Shown here in pieces: positions 33,123-44,447 of a DNA stretch of 64,000 bases. The notes beneath the pieces are model-generated. The model saw nothing but the letters and a program-made list of their open reading frames with translations, was not told the DNA's origin and did no database searches. The position numbers and the translations under genes were made by a program. The DNA comes from Phlebopus portentosus (lineage: Eukaryota > Basidiomycota > Agaricomycetes > Boletales > Boletinellaceae). The stretch's first letter is position 1; each line of letters opens with the position of its first letter. Location: contig JAYXKI010000005.1 of NCBI GenBank assembly GCA_037892935.1, positions 1,116,001 through 1,180,000 on the forward strand. Direction: 5' to 3'.

Positions 33123-33449
33123 TAAATTATTTTTCTTAAAACTTGTGGGCTGAAAGACAAAGAATATTCTTATGGATAACAACATGCATTGTCAGACATG
33201 AAAAGAAGTATTGAGAAAATGGGATCATTTATTGATTAATTAAACTTAAAATATATCTACAAGTATATAAACATGGGATGAAAGAGAAAAGGAGCAAAAA
33301 ATGAGTATTGGTAGATCAAAGATATAGGATAGTAAAGTATCTTAAATGTTCCCACGGCCAAAAACGCGCGATTTTGGGCATGGGGAAATATTTCCAAACT
33401 CAGTAGATGCTTATTGGTATGATTGGGGGGTCAGCTATCCGCAAAGGCT

Positions 33450-36032
33450 TCATGAACAGCTAGAAGCAAGGCACGTGAGATACGCCTAAGACCTTGGATG
33501 TAAAGCCATCCTCCACACTATCTTGTAAGACACGTCTGCCCCATTCAACTTTGTAGAAGACAAGCTGATTTCGGAGATTTCTTGCGAGACTAAGAGCCAA
33601 GCGACGGTCGCTCGAGGGCACGTGCATGTTCACGAGTTCTCATTATATCTGTGCTTAAATTGTGGACTACGGAAATAAGTGTAAATCACGTAAGTAGTCT
33701 CGCTTAACACTAACTACTTACCACTATATACCTGCCAGCAAAAGCATGCTGGTAGGGGATGCCACCTTTTACATGCGTTCCGCAAGGTACCTTGTCTCGA
33801 AGACGCATGGCAACATGAGACAGTAAGGCAAGGTCTACGAATCTATCTTCCTCTTCTTCATCATAATCCTGTTCACTTTCGTAGCCCTCGTGAAGCGCTA
33901 ATTGGTGCTTAATATCATCAATGACATGGTCAAGCTGATTGCACTCAACAACCCTGTCTATGCGACTGCTGCCAGCTGCTTGCCGATAGACATCATAAGG
34001 TGTGTCGTCATAACGGGAAGTCATTGATCCTCCAGATCATATTGACTTGAAAGATGAAAGAGAACCTCCTCTATTGATACCTGCATGCACCCTGTAGTTT
34101 GAGGGTCCCGCAGTTGTAGTTTGAGACCCATTTGAGTATACAGGTGTTGGAGAAGTGGCCGACGTTGATGATGCTACAAGTCCTGAGCCAGACTGGAAAG
34201 AAGACATTGTTGAGCTCGTCAAAGTGGATCGGCCGAGATTCACTGCTATGAGAACATCAAGCACAAAATCTTTAATTTTAGCTAGCATTTACTTACAAGA
34301 TGATACAGGTTGAACCTCAAGCATGCTACTGGAGCTTGATGTGTTGTTCGTTGCGATCATCGATGACAGAGGGCTCTGCAGCTGGACATCACCACTTGAA
34401 GCACTCGGAATCAAGTTGACTTCTGGACGAGTCGAGGAGCCTTCATTCGAGCTCGATTCCACACTGGGAGGGCCAGAGGATGGCTGTAGGAAGAAGTTAT
34501 GGATTGCATTAGTGTATCAATATAAATGAGAAGATGTGCCATGTAGACGAACATAAGCACCCATCCTTGAAGAGGCATAAATATCTGCTGAAGAACTGGC
34601 TGACGGTGCGAAAGGGAAACTTCCATTTAATAATACGCTTGACTGTCCTGGCACTGCTGGAGCAAGAGCATGTTTTGGACGAGTAGAGTCAGTGCGACTT
34701 AGAGTAGTCGAAAGGCCATAACCATTGGTGGCACCATTCCGGGTATCAGATGTATTCGACCAGCCAGACAAGGCAAGCTGAGATGAAGGCGAATCAGTAA
34801 TGTGCGTTACTGTAGTATACGGATGGGGACTGGAAGTCGCCGATGATGAAGAAGTATACGAGCTGCTTGATGGAGGTGGAGGTGGCTGGGAAAGCCGGGG
34901 ATGTGACGGAAGCCTATAAGAACGGTTACCCTCTGTGGAACCTGAACTCAAAGTCCGACCTAAGTTAGCTTCCGTCGTGTAGGTTGTTAGGCGACAGCCT
35001 AACACCCGCATCGCCGATGCCTACTAACTAAGAGACAACCTTAATAAGCAAGAGAACCCAGCCCCTCAGATAATCCGAGGAGTGAGCATCGACGTAGAGA
35101 CAAAGCGAGTGTATAGCCGGAGATCTAACGAATGTCGAGGCAAGGGGCCTCTACAGGGAGACTAGCTACCTATATACCCTACGAGCCTGGGAAAAGACTA
35201 CCGACTAAGGAAATGAGTGTGATGTCATAGGGTTCAGGGTTAGGTCATGTGGTCGGACGGATCGGAGGAAGCATGGGGGAACATCGGAGGGGAGTAATAG
35301 GGAATGACTAATGAACTAACTAAGAGACTATGTGACGTCGGAGTGATCAGAGAAGGTTAAAGAATGTTCGGACGGGTATAGATGATGACAATAAAAGAAA
35401 AGGAAAAGGAAAAAGAAAAGGAAATCGAATATACATGCGCGTGACCCTTACATAGGTCAGTATTCCCGATTCTGGTGCAACAGGCAATCGTCGAGGCAAA
35501 CTGTCAGCCCAGTTGATAATTGTTGATAGGAATCAGTCTGCTGAGAAGTCGAAGGATGGACATAAGGTTGGGGTTCTGGTATGCCTGGGGAAGTACTCCC
35601 GAAGGAGCTTGTGGATCCATTAATGCTGGGTGGCCTGGGTAGAGGATGTGCAGCACATCCAGACAGTGGAGACTTGGGAGCAGTAAACGAGAGGCCTTCA
35701 CCTTCTTTCAATTCAGTCCAGGAATCAAGTCAACGAGATATAGTTTGAGATATAAGAAAAGTCTTACTTTTCTCTGGCAAAGAGGGTGAAATGGAGGCAC
35801 CATCACGACGACTTGGCTCATACTTGGCTTGTAGCTGAGAGGGTCAGGGTCAGGTCAAATTGCTACCATCCCTGTACTGGTCGATGAAATCACCAAGGTC
35901 GTCACCCATAGATACCCGTACGTCGTCTAGATGAGAGGAAGACTCTCTCTGAAATCTACGCTTGACTTCGTCATATAGGTTTCTCAGCTCTTCATCTGTG
36001 GGAGGTCTGTTATGAGGTGTGAAGGAAGCCAT
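33450..36032 (-). pseudogene. 5' remnant of a Rom2-type RhoGEF gene (N-terminus and DEP domain only)
   Basis: Starts MASFTPHNRPPTDEELRNLY at 36032, runs through Ser/Pro-rich exons (KYEPSRRDGASISPSLPEK; SHPRLSQPPPPPSSSSYTSS) to an acidic segment and then a DEP-like region: RLRDKVPCGTHVKGGIPYQH, and after an intron SDRRLALSLARNLRNQLVFY and VEWGRRVLQDSVED. In fungal Rho1 exchange factors of the Rom2 class the DH, PH and CNH domains follow; none is present, and coding similarity ends near 33450. A solo LTR (34985-35452) splits the Ser/Pro region. It is therefore a truncated and interrupted copy, a gene fragment rather than a working exchange factor. Confidence 0.7.
34985..35452 (-). mobile_element. 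Solo LTR with intact target-site duplication
   Basis: 468 bp. On the minus strand it runs TGTAAGGGTC...CTAACA, the same termini as the copy A/B LTRs but otherwise diverged, so it is a related family. Flanks are TAGGT (34980-34984) and TAGGT (35453-35457), a perfect 5-bp duplication. It sits inside the RhoGEF remnant. A solo LTR arises by recombination between the two LTRs of a full element. Confidence 0.9.
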
Positions 36033-36594
36033 GATGTTCGTGTATCTGTGAGTGTCAGGTTAGCATGTCATACACAGTCAAACACGTGTGATCAGGTTGG
36101 ACAATATGAGAAAGTTATGGAGAAAACAGCAAATACGAATGAAATGAAACTTGAGGCAGTCAAAAGAAATGAGGTTGGGAACTTGAAATGTGCAGTGCAG
36201 AGAAAGAGATGAATGGGAAGAAAATTTCTCATATTGATATGCACGAAATGAAATACATGTATACAGCAATGATGCCGGTTAATCGTTTACCCGAGCGTGG
36301 GAAAAACCATTATAACCTAATTAGGTATAAAACGGACAGGGTACAGACGATTCCTTACCGGAATCGTAACAAACGTTAATACACAGATACTGTACACAAT
36401 ATGTATCCAAATTACAAATAAAAATGAGGTATCCTAGTTCTACATAGTTCCAAATGTACTTGGTATAATTGTTTTACATGCACTATACAGGAAGCCATTG
36501 CAGATGGAAAGGAATGTGAAACTATAGTGAGTGTCAACGCGTCAAAGAAATCAAGTGTCAATACATAACCTCGTCGTGCAATACGTTAAAAGAT

Positions 36595-37778
36595 TCATGA
36601 AGGCGGGATCGCAACGTGGATATACCACTCTCCAGGCTTCTCCGGTACAGGACTAAGGCCAAGGAATCGAGTTTGCCCGAGCAAGCAGTCCAAGCGTCTG
36701 AGACCACCACTGCGCGCGGTTCCAGCGCCTAAGTTGGCGCCAGAACGGTCACTCGAAGGGGAAAGCGAACTTTGCATCTGATGGAAGGCTGATGAGAAAA
36801 AAGCTCTTGCATTAGAGGCGATACGACACACATTGATTCTCCGCTGGGGAGACGCACGCTCCTGTGCAAGGACCGCCTGCTCCTCAGCCTCGCAGCGCCT
36901 ATAGAAAGATCTGGCAACAGATGTCTGTAGATCCGCGGTTGGCACATCCTTTAGCGCATCATACTCTCGGACTGTCATTGGTGTATGGAGGTACCGGTAT
37001 ATCGCGTATATGACGTGCTTGAGGGAAATGTAGTCCGTTGCCTGAGTTGGCGCACGCCCGTCCGGAGATTGTTGGCCGTCGATCCTCCTGGTGGGTGAAC
37101 GAATTTCAGAGGCGCGCAAGATGAGGGGCTCCCAGAGCGAGTAGCTGATGCAGTGAATACGCATCTCTTTCAGAGTTGGGTTTGATGCCGGCTGATCGAG
37201 TATGTCCGGAGGAACGGGGACGGGTCCCCCATTGCTTCTCGACGTAATCATGCAGACCGTAGAGTATGACGGCACATCACCGACGTCCCAGACGAGAGAA
37301 GGGACTTTGCCAGACGGAACATAGTCCAGGAATGAGTGTAGACGCAATATACTGGCGGATTCTCGCCGTTTAGTCAATCCGATAGCCGAGGATTTGCGCG
37401 GTGATGTCGCAGACGGGCTGAGAAGTGGCAGTGAACGCCCTATTGCCGACATACTAAACCGGTCGTACCTGGAAGAAGGTTCCGCGAGGCGCAGAGAGGG
37501 GTCGTCTGGAGTTCTAATATGCGCATATACGAAAGTGTTCCTGGAATCTGGATAGGAGGGAGCACCCCTCGAGCATGGTCTCGAGTTCGGTATGCTTCGC
37601 CTATTGAAGCAAGAGGCGTCAAAGGTGTTGGAGGGGAAGGAGAATCAACAAGAGAATCGTCGTCATCGGTGCTTGACGGCAACGGAGACTGATGTGGGGA
37701 CGGCGGAACGAACGACGGGCCATCATTCTTGTCGTCGCCCGAATCGCCGTCCCACCAGTGGACATGCTTCTCTGCCAT
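36595..37778 (-). CDS. DUF6699-like protein
   Basis: Start ATG at 37778 (MAEKHVHWWDGDSGDDKND), a Ser/Pro-rich segment, then the main part from about 37530 to 36595: LHSFLDYVPSGKVPSLVWDV, DVPSYSTVCMITSR, NPTLKEMRIHCISYSLWEPL, DYISLKHVIYAIYRYLHTPM, and a C-terminal GLRRLDCLLGQTRFLGLSPV and WYIHVAIPPS. The order of a WDV/PS motif, a predicted strand-helix core and a late LLGQTRF block resembles fungal DUF6699 proteins, whose role is unknown. The frame changes once between 37640 and 37530, so one short intron there is required; I could not fix its borders. No signal peptide or membrane segment. Confidence 0.65.
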
Positions 37779-38635
37779 CGTCGAAGAGAGGTTGAAGGAC
37801 TGCTATGGAGGTCAAGATGAGAGTCCAGAGCAAAGTATTTAAGCTAGTTCATCAAAATGCAAAGGTCCGGTTCTTGAGTAGACTCAACGTCATACTCGAC
37901 TATGCATAGCCAACCAAGGCTTGTTAGCAGAGGTACGCGAAGTAGGATAAAGATAACTTTTTGGGTAACCAGGGCCTATTATGACTAGGACCGCGCTTCG
38001 CCACCGCCACACCTTGCCGTGTTTGGACCGAAATCTGTTGCTTAGCTAACAGCCACGCGAGAATTTGATTTCGATACCAGTGCAAAGCCCTTTAAATAGA
38101 AATCCGTGTTTAGAGCTGCAGCGCAAGGAATGACGATTACTTGGTCTAGAATTGGATTTTGAATATGTAGATCGATAGGAATCGATAGACGACGGTAAAC
38201 CGAGCCAGAGTAGCAACTGAGTCCGCCTCGGTTCCCGTAAAGTGCCTAAGTGCATCTCTTCAGTGGAGTAGGCATGATTCAGATCCGATGGGAAAGCCGC
38301 CCCGAAGCATTCTCAGGAAGTATCCTCAGGAAGCTTTGGGCTGACGGCAGTTACTTGCAAAGCTCCGAGGACTGGCCAAAAGAGGTCTTGATCATCATAA
38401 TACAAGCGACCTAAGGCGACGCCAATTAAGCCATATGAGCAGATGGAACGCCGCCACGCCGACTGGACGGATGCACACGATACAATGGTCTTTAAGCATG
38501 TCTCATAGCTGTTGAATCATAATGTGGAAAAAAGTGAAAAATACATGCATGACATGCGAAAGCAACAACTGCCTCTGTACCGCAGCCCAGGTAAACATAT
38601 CACTAGCGCAACTCCTTTTTGAGTACAGCGAGCAT
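37779..38635. other. Gene-free stretch
   Basis: 857 bp between the DUF6699-like gene start and the eL39 stop, both on the minus strand. It presumably holds the DUF6699-like promoter and the eL39 3' UTR. No further gene, repeat or RNA recognised. Confidence 0.45.
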
Positions 38636-38971
38636 CTAGATATTGAGCTTGGTTCGCCTCCAGTGACGGCGCTTGGAGTTGTACTGTAGACAAACACTTT
38701 GTTCAGTTCCACTCACTTCTGCAGTGCATTATAAGAACGCACTTGAATTTTAGTGTCCGACTTCAATCGGAACCATTGAGGGATGGGTCTATGAAAACAG
38801 AAGGTCAGCGTACATTCTCCTCCTTGAACGACAAGGTGAGGACACACCGGTTTTGGCGGGCTGCCTTCGCGAGTTTTTGCTTCGTGCGGAAAGTCTTTTG
38901 GGAAGGCTATGACACGCGTACGGTCAGAGTCAGCATTCCGCAAACAAGCAGTAATACATATTTCTTACCAT
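38636..38971 (-). CDS. RPL39: Ribosomal protein eL39 (60S)
   Basis: Four coding exons: 38971-38969, 38906-38848, 38788-38743 and 38683-38636, giving exactly 51 residues, the standard eL39 length. Recognisable pieces are PSQKTFRTKQKLAKAARQNR, PIPQWFRLKSDTKIQ and YNSKRRHWRRTKLNI. The first coding exon is only the ATG codon; the first intron starts immediately after it. A further intron in the 5' leader is likely (GTGAGT on the minus strand near 39088). eL39 lines the peptide exit tunnel of the large ribosomal subunit. It is divergent from the FKBP gene at 39421. Confidence 0.95.
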
Positions 38972-39110
38972 TATGGATGTTTGCCAAAATCAATATAGAT
39001 ATATGGTCGTGCTCGATGTTGGCGGGAGAAGTGGGTTGACTGCCGCTATACAGTACCTCCCGAACAGAAAGAGTCAAGAATACTCACGATCAGGTGGCCG
39101 GGCGAAGCGT

Positions 39111-39140
39111 CGATCAGCGTCGATCAGCGTCGATCAGCGT
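39111..39140. repeat. Three tandem 10-mers upstream of RPL39
   Basis: CGATCAGCGT occurs three times in a row, within the 449-bp divergent region between RPL39 and the FKBP gene. It could be a regulatory array or simple slippage; there is nothing to decide between them. Confidence 0.7.
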
Positions 39141-39420
39141 ACTAAAGTTTATTTATTGTAAAAGACGCGTGGGTCAGATATGTGTACATGGAGAGTGTTA
39201 TGGAAATGATGTGGGTGAAAGTAAGCATGGAGAAAAAAATGTTCCGTGGTACTGAAAAAAAAAAATCCAGCATCGCGGAGAGAACCCCTACGGCGGTTTG
39301 AAAACGTGTTCAAAGAAGTGGGCGTGCAGATAACAGATATACTTTCCGGACGCGTCTTTCACGTCACGAATCACTTGACACGTCCCCGACACGACTGCTC
39401 TTAGCTTCAAACTCGACGCG

Positions 39421-40093
39421 ATGAAGTGGTTCACCTGGCTCGCTCTTCTTGTCTTCCCGGCTCTCTTGGTCTCAGCTGCTGAAGATCCAACTGAACTCGA
39501 TATTAAAACTACGTTCTCTCCTGAGGAATGTGCACAACAAGCTGAGAGCGGTGACTTCGTCAAAGTACACTACGTATGTTGATTTTCTCGACTTTTATTG
39601 CAATACGAATCTCTTGCTGATTGATGTATGTTAGACTGGCACTTTGTACTCTAATGGAAAAAAATTCGACTCAAGGTGAGTATTGAAGATGGTGAATCTG
39701 TAGTCAGTAACGGTGACGTTCGTCCGAAGCTTGGACCGTGGACAGCCATTTGAACTTAAGCGTGAGTATTCCCGCAACTTTCAGTTGCTAGCACATAGAT
39801 CCCTTGCTGATTGTTCCATTCTCAGTTGGTGCCGGCCAAGTCATCAAAGGGTGGGACGAGGGTCTTCAAGGCATGTGCAAAGGCGAGAAGCGAACCTTGA
39901 CTATTCCTCCACATAAGGCATACGGTGAGCTTATCTATTCGACTTTTTGGCGCGATCCTCAGATCTCATTAATCTTTCTACGCGAATCCCAGGTCCGCGA
40001 GGCTTCGGGAACGTCATTCCACCAAACTCCGTCCTCGTCTTCGACGTCGAACTCATTGATGTCAAAAAGCAGAAATCCAAAGACGAGCTATAG
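39421..40093 (+). CDS. FPR2: ER-lumenal FKBP-type peptidyl-prolyl isomerase with KDEL tail
   Basis: Five exons (39421-39573, 39635-39675, 39730-39761, 39826-39924, 39993-40093) give 141 residues. Residues 1-20 ([17 protein letters not shown]) are a signal peptide. One FKBP domain follows: [60 protein letters not shown] and [10 protein letters not shown], with the usual aromatic pocket residues. The last four residues KDEL are an ER-retrieval signal. The enzyme assists folding of secretory proteins by proline isomerisation and is the usual FK506-binding FKBP13/FKBP2 type. The length is normal. Confidence 0.95.
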
Positions 40094-40476
40094 TTCCCTA
40101 CTTTCAACATGCAGCGTTAATATTGTGCGATCAATCATTAATGAAGTTATTGGTTCCTTGCTTTACTTAAGTTCTACATGATTCTGTCGGCTGAAGTGCA
40201 AGATCTGGAGATGCCAAGCGATGTCTCCAGATATGAGACAAGTTATAGAACAAAGTTCGAAGGCGGTGCAGCCAAACAGACTTTAGGAAAATGAATGAAC
40301 TTCACTAAGCATCACGTCCGAATCTAACAGCTGTTGTTAGCTTTCAACGGTACATGATCGATGATACCACATACGGAGATCGGCGATCAGTGACGAGTAA
40401 CGCCGCTCCGCTCCTTGACAAACCAAGGTTTCCAACTTTCTTCCGAGCCAAATCTACTGTACTTCACTCATAACCA

Positions 40477-42029
40477 ATGGCGACTGTACATCCAAGCAGA
40501 CTAGGTCTTGTGCCACAATCTTCTTCTTTCAAGAACGAAGGAAGGTATAACGGCGTGGATAGAGACAAATCACGGGAGAGAAGGAAGGAGTACGACTCTT
40601 CGTACCGACGAGACGACTCTCGTGAGCGCGACCACGACCACGACCACGACCGAAAGCGAGACTATCCAAACGAGCGCAGACGCGAACGCAGCAGAAGCCC
40701 TAACAATACAGGCAGAGCTCGGGATGACGACAAGCGGGTTTACGATCGGGAGGAACGACAAAGGCGCTCGAGTCCGGATTACAGCGCATATCGAAAAGAA
40801 GAGCCACCTCATCGCGTTAGGCCCAATGGCGCTGACGATGCGAGAGGTGTGGATGCTCCTACTCCCTGGCGCGCACCTGAAAACATGTATGGCTCGCGCG
40901 GACGTGGGCGAACTCCTGCTCCTGGTGGAGATGACTACTTCGCAAGGTATGTGCGCTTTTATTGATTATTGTTTTGCAACAACCTCTAATTCTATCTTCC
41001 TTACAGTCGGCGCGCAATGCGCGCTAGTAAAGAAGTGAATATATGGCCGCCTTCTCCGAAGGAGCCTTCCAATTTGTACGTTGGAATTATGAACTTTCAT
41101 TTGATTGAAAATCTTATTCTATAATTGATAGATCTGAGTCTAAGAAGAAACGTTCGACCAAACGAGGACGTTCCTTGTCTGTTTCAACCTCATCTTCCGA
41201 AGAAAGAGAACGAAGGAAGAAGAAAGAGAAGAGACGTAAAGAAAAGAGGGACCGGGAAGAACGAAAGGAGAAACATAGGAGAAAACATCGCCGGGAGAAG
41301 TCTTACGATGACGATAACGAAGACAACCGCCGACATCGACGAAGGCGTAGCCGTTCATATAGGAGAGATGAAGATAGTGATGATGAGCGAAGGTCCCGTC
41401 GTAGCAGAAGCAAGAGTGAAAAACGTCAGGAAGAAAAGAGTCGGCATAAGAGCCGCCACAGCAGCCGTGCGGACACGCCTCCTCGATCACACGTGGACGA
41501 GGAGGAAGCTGACTGGGTGGAGAAGCCTGCTGACTCGTTCGTGGCTGTTGCGGAACATACGGGCAAATCACCGCATATGGACAGCGTGACGAATATAGAA
41601 GAGGAGAAGGAAGGCGCCGCCGGATCTGAATCTGAATCTGATGGGGAGGAGGTGGGACCTCAGCCAGTCTATCATGCGCCAACTATGAGCAAGAAGGTGG
41701 ATGAACGACAATATGGCGGTGCGTTGTTGCGAGGCGAGGGCAGTGCGATGGCGGCATTCCTGAGGGATGGAGACACGGATGCGCGAATACCGCGACGCGG
41801 TGAGATTGGGTTGACGCCAGACGAGATCGCGGCATATGAGTCAGTTGGGTATGTGATGAGCGGAAGCAGGCACCGACGAATGAATGCAGTTCGAATGCGG
41901 AAGGAGAACCAAGTGATCAGCGCAGAAGAGAAACGGGGAATATTGAAGCTGCAGAAGGAAGAACGGGAACGCAGAGAAGCGATTCTTCGTGATGAGTTCC
42001 GGGAGCTGGTCGAGGAGAAGCTGAAGTGA
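40477..42029 (+). CDS. NKAP/SynMuv-family nuclear protein
   Basis: Three exons (40477-40946, 41007-41075, 41132-42029) give 478 residues. The first 300 residues are an Arg/Ser/Asp/Lys-rich disordered region with RS and RD repeats (DRERDHDHDHDRKRDYP-like). The conserved C-terminal domain is clear: YGGALLRGEGSAMAAFLRDG, RIPRRGEIGLTPDEIAAYES, VGYVMSGSRHRRMNAVRMRK and ENQVISAEEKRGILKLQKEE. The NKAP C-terminal region binds RNA and spliceosome or Notch-corepressor components in animals; in fungi a role in pre-mRNA splicing is the likely one. Start ATG at 40477 is the first in frame. Confidence 0.9.
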
Positions 42030-42228
42030 ACAGCGACTGGGACTGATCTTAGCAGAGTGATATCACTAACAAGTAATTGATATGATATTTTCTGTAAATG
42101 TAATATGATGCTTACATAACATGACGTATTTGATCTGTGATGATTTGATTGTTTATACCTTTCTTCCTTTCCTTTTCCTTACCGACGCTTAACAAGTACT
42201 CAACCTCGACTTCAGACGCAGGCCTAGG

Positions 42229-44447
42229 ATGGCAAGCGACGTCCAACTCAAAGACGTTGACCACGACCACGACCACGACCACGACAAACACAACTTCAAC
42301 GTCCGCCCCTACCTTCATTCTCCCAGTCTCTTGTCCACGACGCGCACGACGGCCGGCTCATATCTTGGTGAGTGCCCGGTCACCATATGCTTTTCTTTTT
42401 ATTTTTTTTTCTTTTCCGCGTGTCACGGCACGAGGCACCCGAATACCGTCCGTCGTGCCTTTTTATTTTACTGTCCCTCTCTCTCCCTCTCCTTCCTTTG
42501 TGGCCGACACCGGACGCTGCACTGAGCTTGCTCGGGGCTGCGTTGAGCACGGAGTAGTGTTATTCGCACTCCACCTTTCTCGAGGAGCACGAGTATCCAC
42601 CGACCGGAGCATTCATTCATTCTCTGGCACAGCCGTTCCCTTGGTTAAATTGTGTTCAGGAGGAGCCAAAAACGGGGTCGAAGTTAGAACGGGGATCTCA
42701 TCTCATATATTAACAACAAATAAATAAATCATAAATCATCCTTTAAATCTTATTTTCGCCCTCCCTCTCTCTGAGTCTCTCTTCCTTCTTGCGCTTCATT
42801 TCTTTTGCAATATCGACTTTCCTTCCTTGACGACGACATCTGACTCTCGTTTACGACTCTTCTACTTAGACCACTCCTCAGGCCCCGACCGCGAACCAGA
42901 CTCTTCTCGATCGCAGCGGTCCGGTCGTCCTCTCCTTGCCCAGCGCCAGTCTAGCTATACCAAAAGGCACGCCTCGTTTGACACTCCTCGCGAGGTGCCA
43001 TTGCCATCCCAGTTGGCCGCCTCCTCCGACGCTCGCGATTGGCGTGCGTCATTTTCGCGTAATAACTCTGAATCCAGCGTCGCCACATCCCGTCCTCGGA
43101 GCCCTTGCTCCACGCAGCAAGACGTCGTGCATTCAGCTCATCCGGCAGACAATGCGCCGTTGTCCAAGACGGCGGCCATGCGCGACGAGGGCTCTGAGAT
43201 GTCAGGACTGAATCATCAGTATCTATCAATGAGTCCATCTGAGAATATTAATGCCTTCACTTCAACAACCGACTCAATGACGTACAAAGACATCAGCGAG
43301 AATGCGGGCGGCTCATCGTCCTCGAGGAACGCGTCTTACAGCTATCGCGATCATCGCAACGCTGGTCTGTGGGATAGCAGACTTCTCCGTCCTGAATTAA
43401 CGGCATCTCCACCACGAGCACGCGATATTCTTCCACAGCAAATTCACCATATGTCACTGCCTGGTCCATCTTCACCTTACTATCTCGAGAATCAACCACA
43501 CTGTGAAGTATATGCTCCTACACCGACGCGTCCAACTTCTGCGGCGAGCCTTCCACTCCCCTCTCAAATGCCGTTCCACGCTCTCCCCTCGTCGACCTCG
43601 GTGAATCAGCCTTCACATGCCAGCCTTCCCTCGGTCATTGAGCAAGTTCAATCAAGTTTTGACCCGCCTTCTCATGCAGATGGTCACTCTGACATGGAAT
43701 TTACTTCTTCATCCCCTTCCGATTCAGATCTATTACAGAGACAAGTATCCTCTCCGCTGAATTCGTTAACTGCACTGCTGGATTGCGCAGATCGATTCGG
43801 CCGACGTGATCCGCGTTTCTCAACCGCAGAGTCGACGTCGACCGTTTCAACTGCCGTATCTGCTTCTTCGCAAAACAGCTCTGCGAGCTCGTCGATCCCC
43901 CCTCCGACGCCTCCGACTGTTCTCACCCCTCCCCCGCCGCCAACAGATGGTTTCAGTAACGAAAGCAGCGAGTCGATAGGGAAACGAAGGGCAGCACCTT
44001 ACGAGCCTTTTTTAAGTCATGCGCCGCCGCCAGCCGATACCTATATTACAGTGGAAACCACGGAGACGGAGTACAGGCTGATTGTCCGATTACCCGGCTA
44101 TAATAGAGATGCGATGTGGGTTTGCTTCACTATTCCTGCAGTATTTCCTTTACTCATCGCTGATCGTTCCAAAGTATGCTTTCCACGCGGCGTCGCCGAA
44201 TATTACACATCGCAGCCGACTCCTGGGAAGCAGGTGGAGGTAAGTCATATCAGAGCCAGCTCTATGTTTCTCGGCTAAATCGATTGGCGCAGGACATTTT
44301 GAGCGTCGCATTTCCTTCGGGTATGATGCAGATCTGGCACGCGTTCGAGCCGAGTTTGATGGGGAGCACCTGCGTGTAATTGTGCCGCGGAAAGTCATAC
44401 CTATAACCTGGATAGGGGCTCAGGAGCCTGAAACTATTCGGCGGTGA
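42229..44447 (+). CDS. Alpha-crystallin/Hsp20-domain protein with long low-complexity N-terminus
   Basis: Proposed exons 42229-42367, 42870-44115, 44175-44239 and 44293-44447, 534 residues in all. The last three exons carry the alpha-crystallin fold: DTYITVETTETEYRLIVRLP, GYNRDAIMLSTRRRRILHIA, GGGHFERRISFGYDADLARV and FDGEHLRVIVPRK. Everything before it is Ser/Pro/Thr-rich and probably disordered. Classical small heat shock proteins are 150-250 residues, so this is an unusually long relative. The 5' end is uncertain: the main exon has no early ATG, and the first exon (with a His-Asp repeat) joins in phase only through a 502-bp, pyrimidine-rich intron. Confidence 0.75.

Larger units (their letters stand above)
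31299..33124 (-). mobile_element. Second half of the split two-gene TIR DNA transposon
   Basis: Starts at the retroelement junction (CCATC) and ends with the 156-bp terminal repeat and TA at 33123-33124. It carries the second gene of the element (31378-32923), transcribed inward from the terminal repeat just as the transposase is in the other half. There is no terminal repeat at its left edge. Joined to 22982-24285, the ancestral element would be about 3.1 kb. Confidence 0.68.

Noticed and set aside
40570..41682. Open frames antisense or in other frames across the NKAP gene
   Set aside because: They arise from the Arg/Ser-repeat codons of the real gene, which stay open in several frames.
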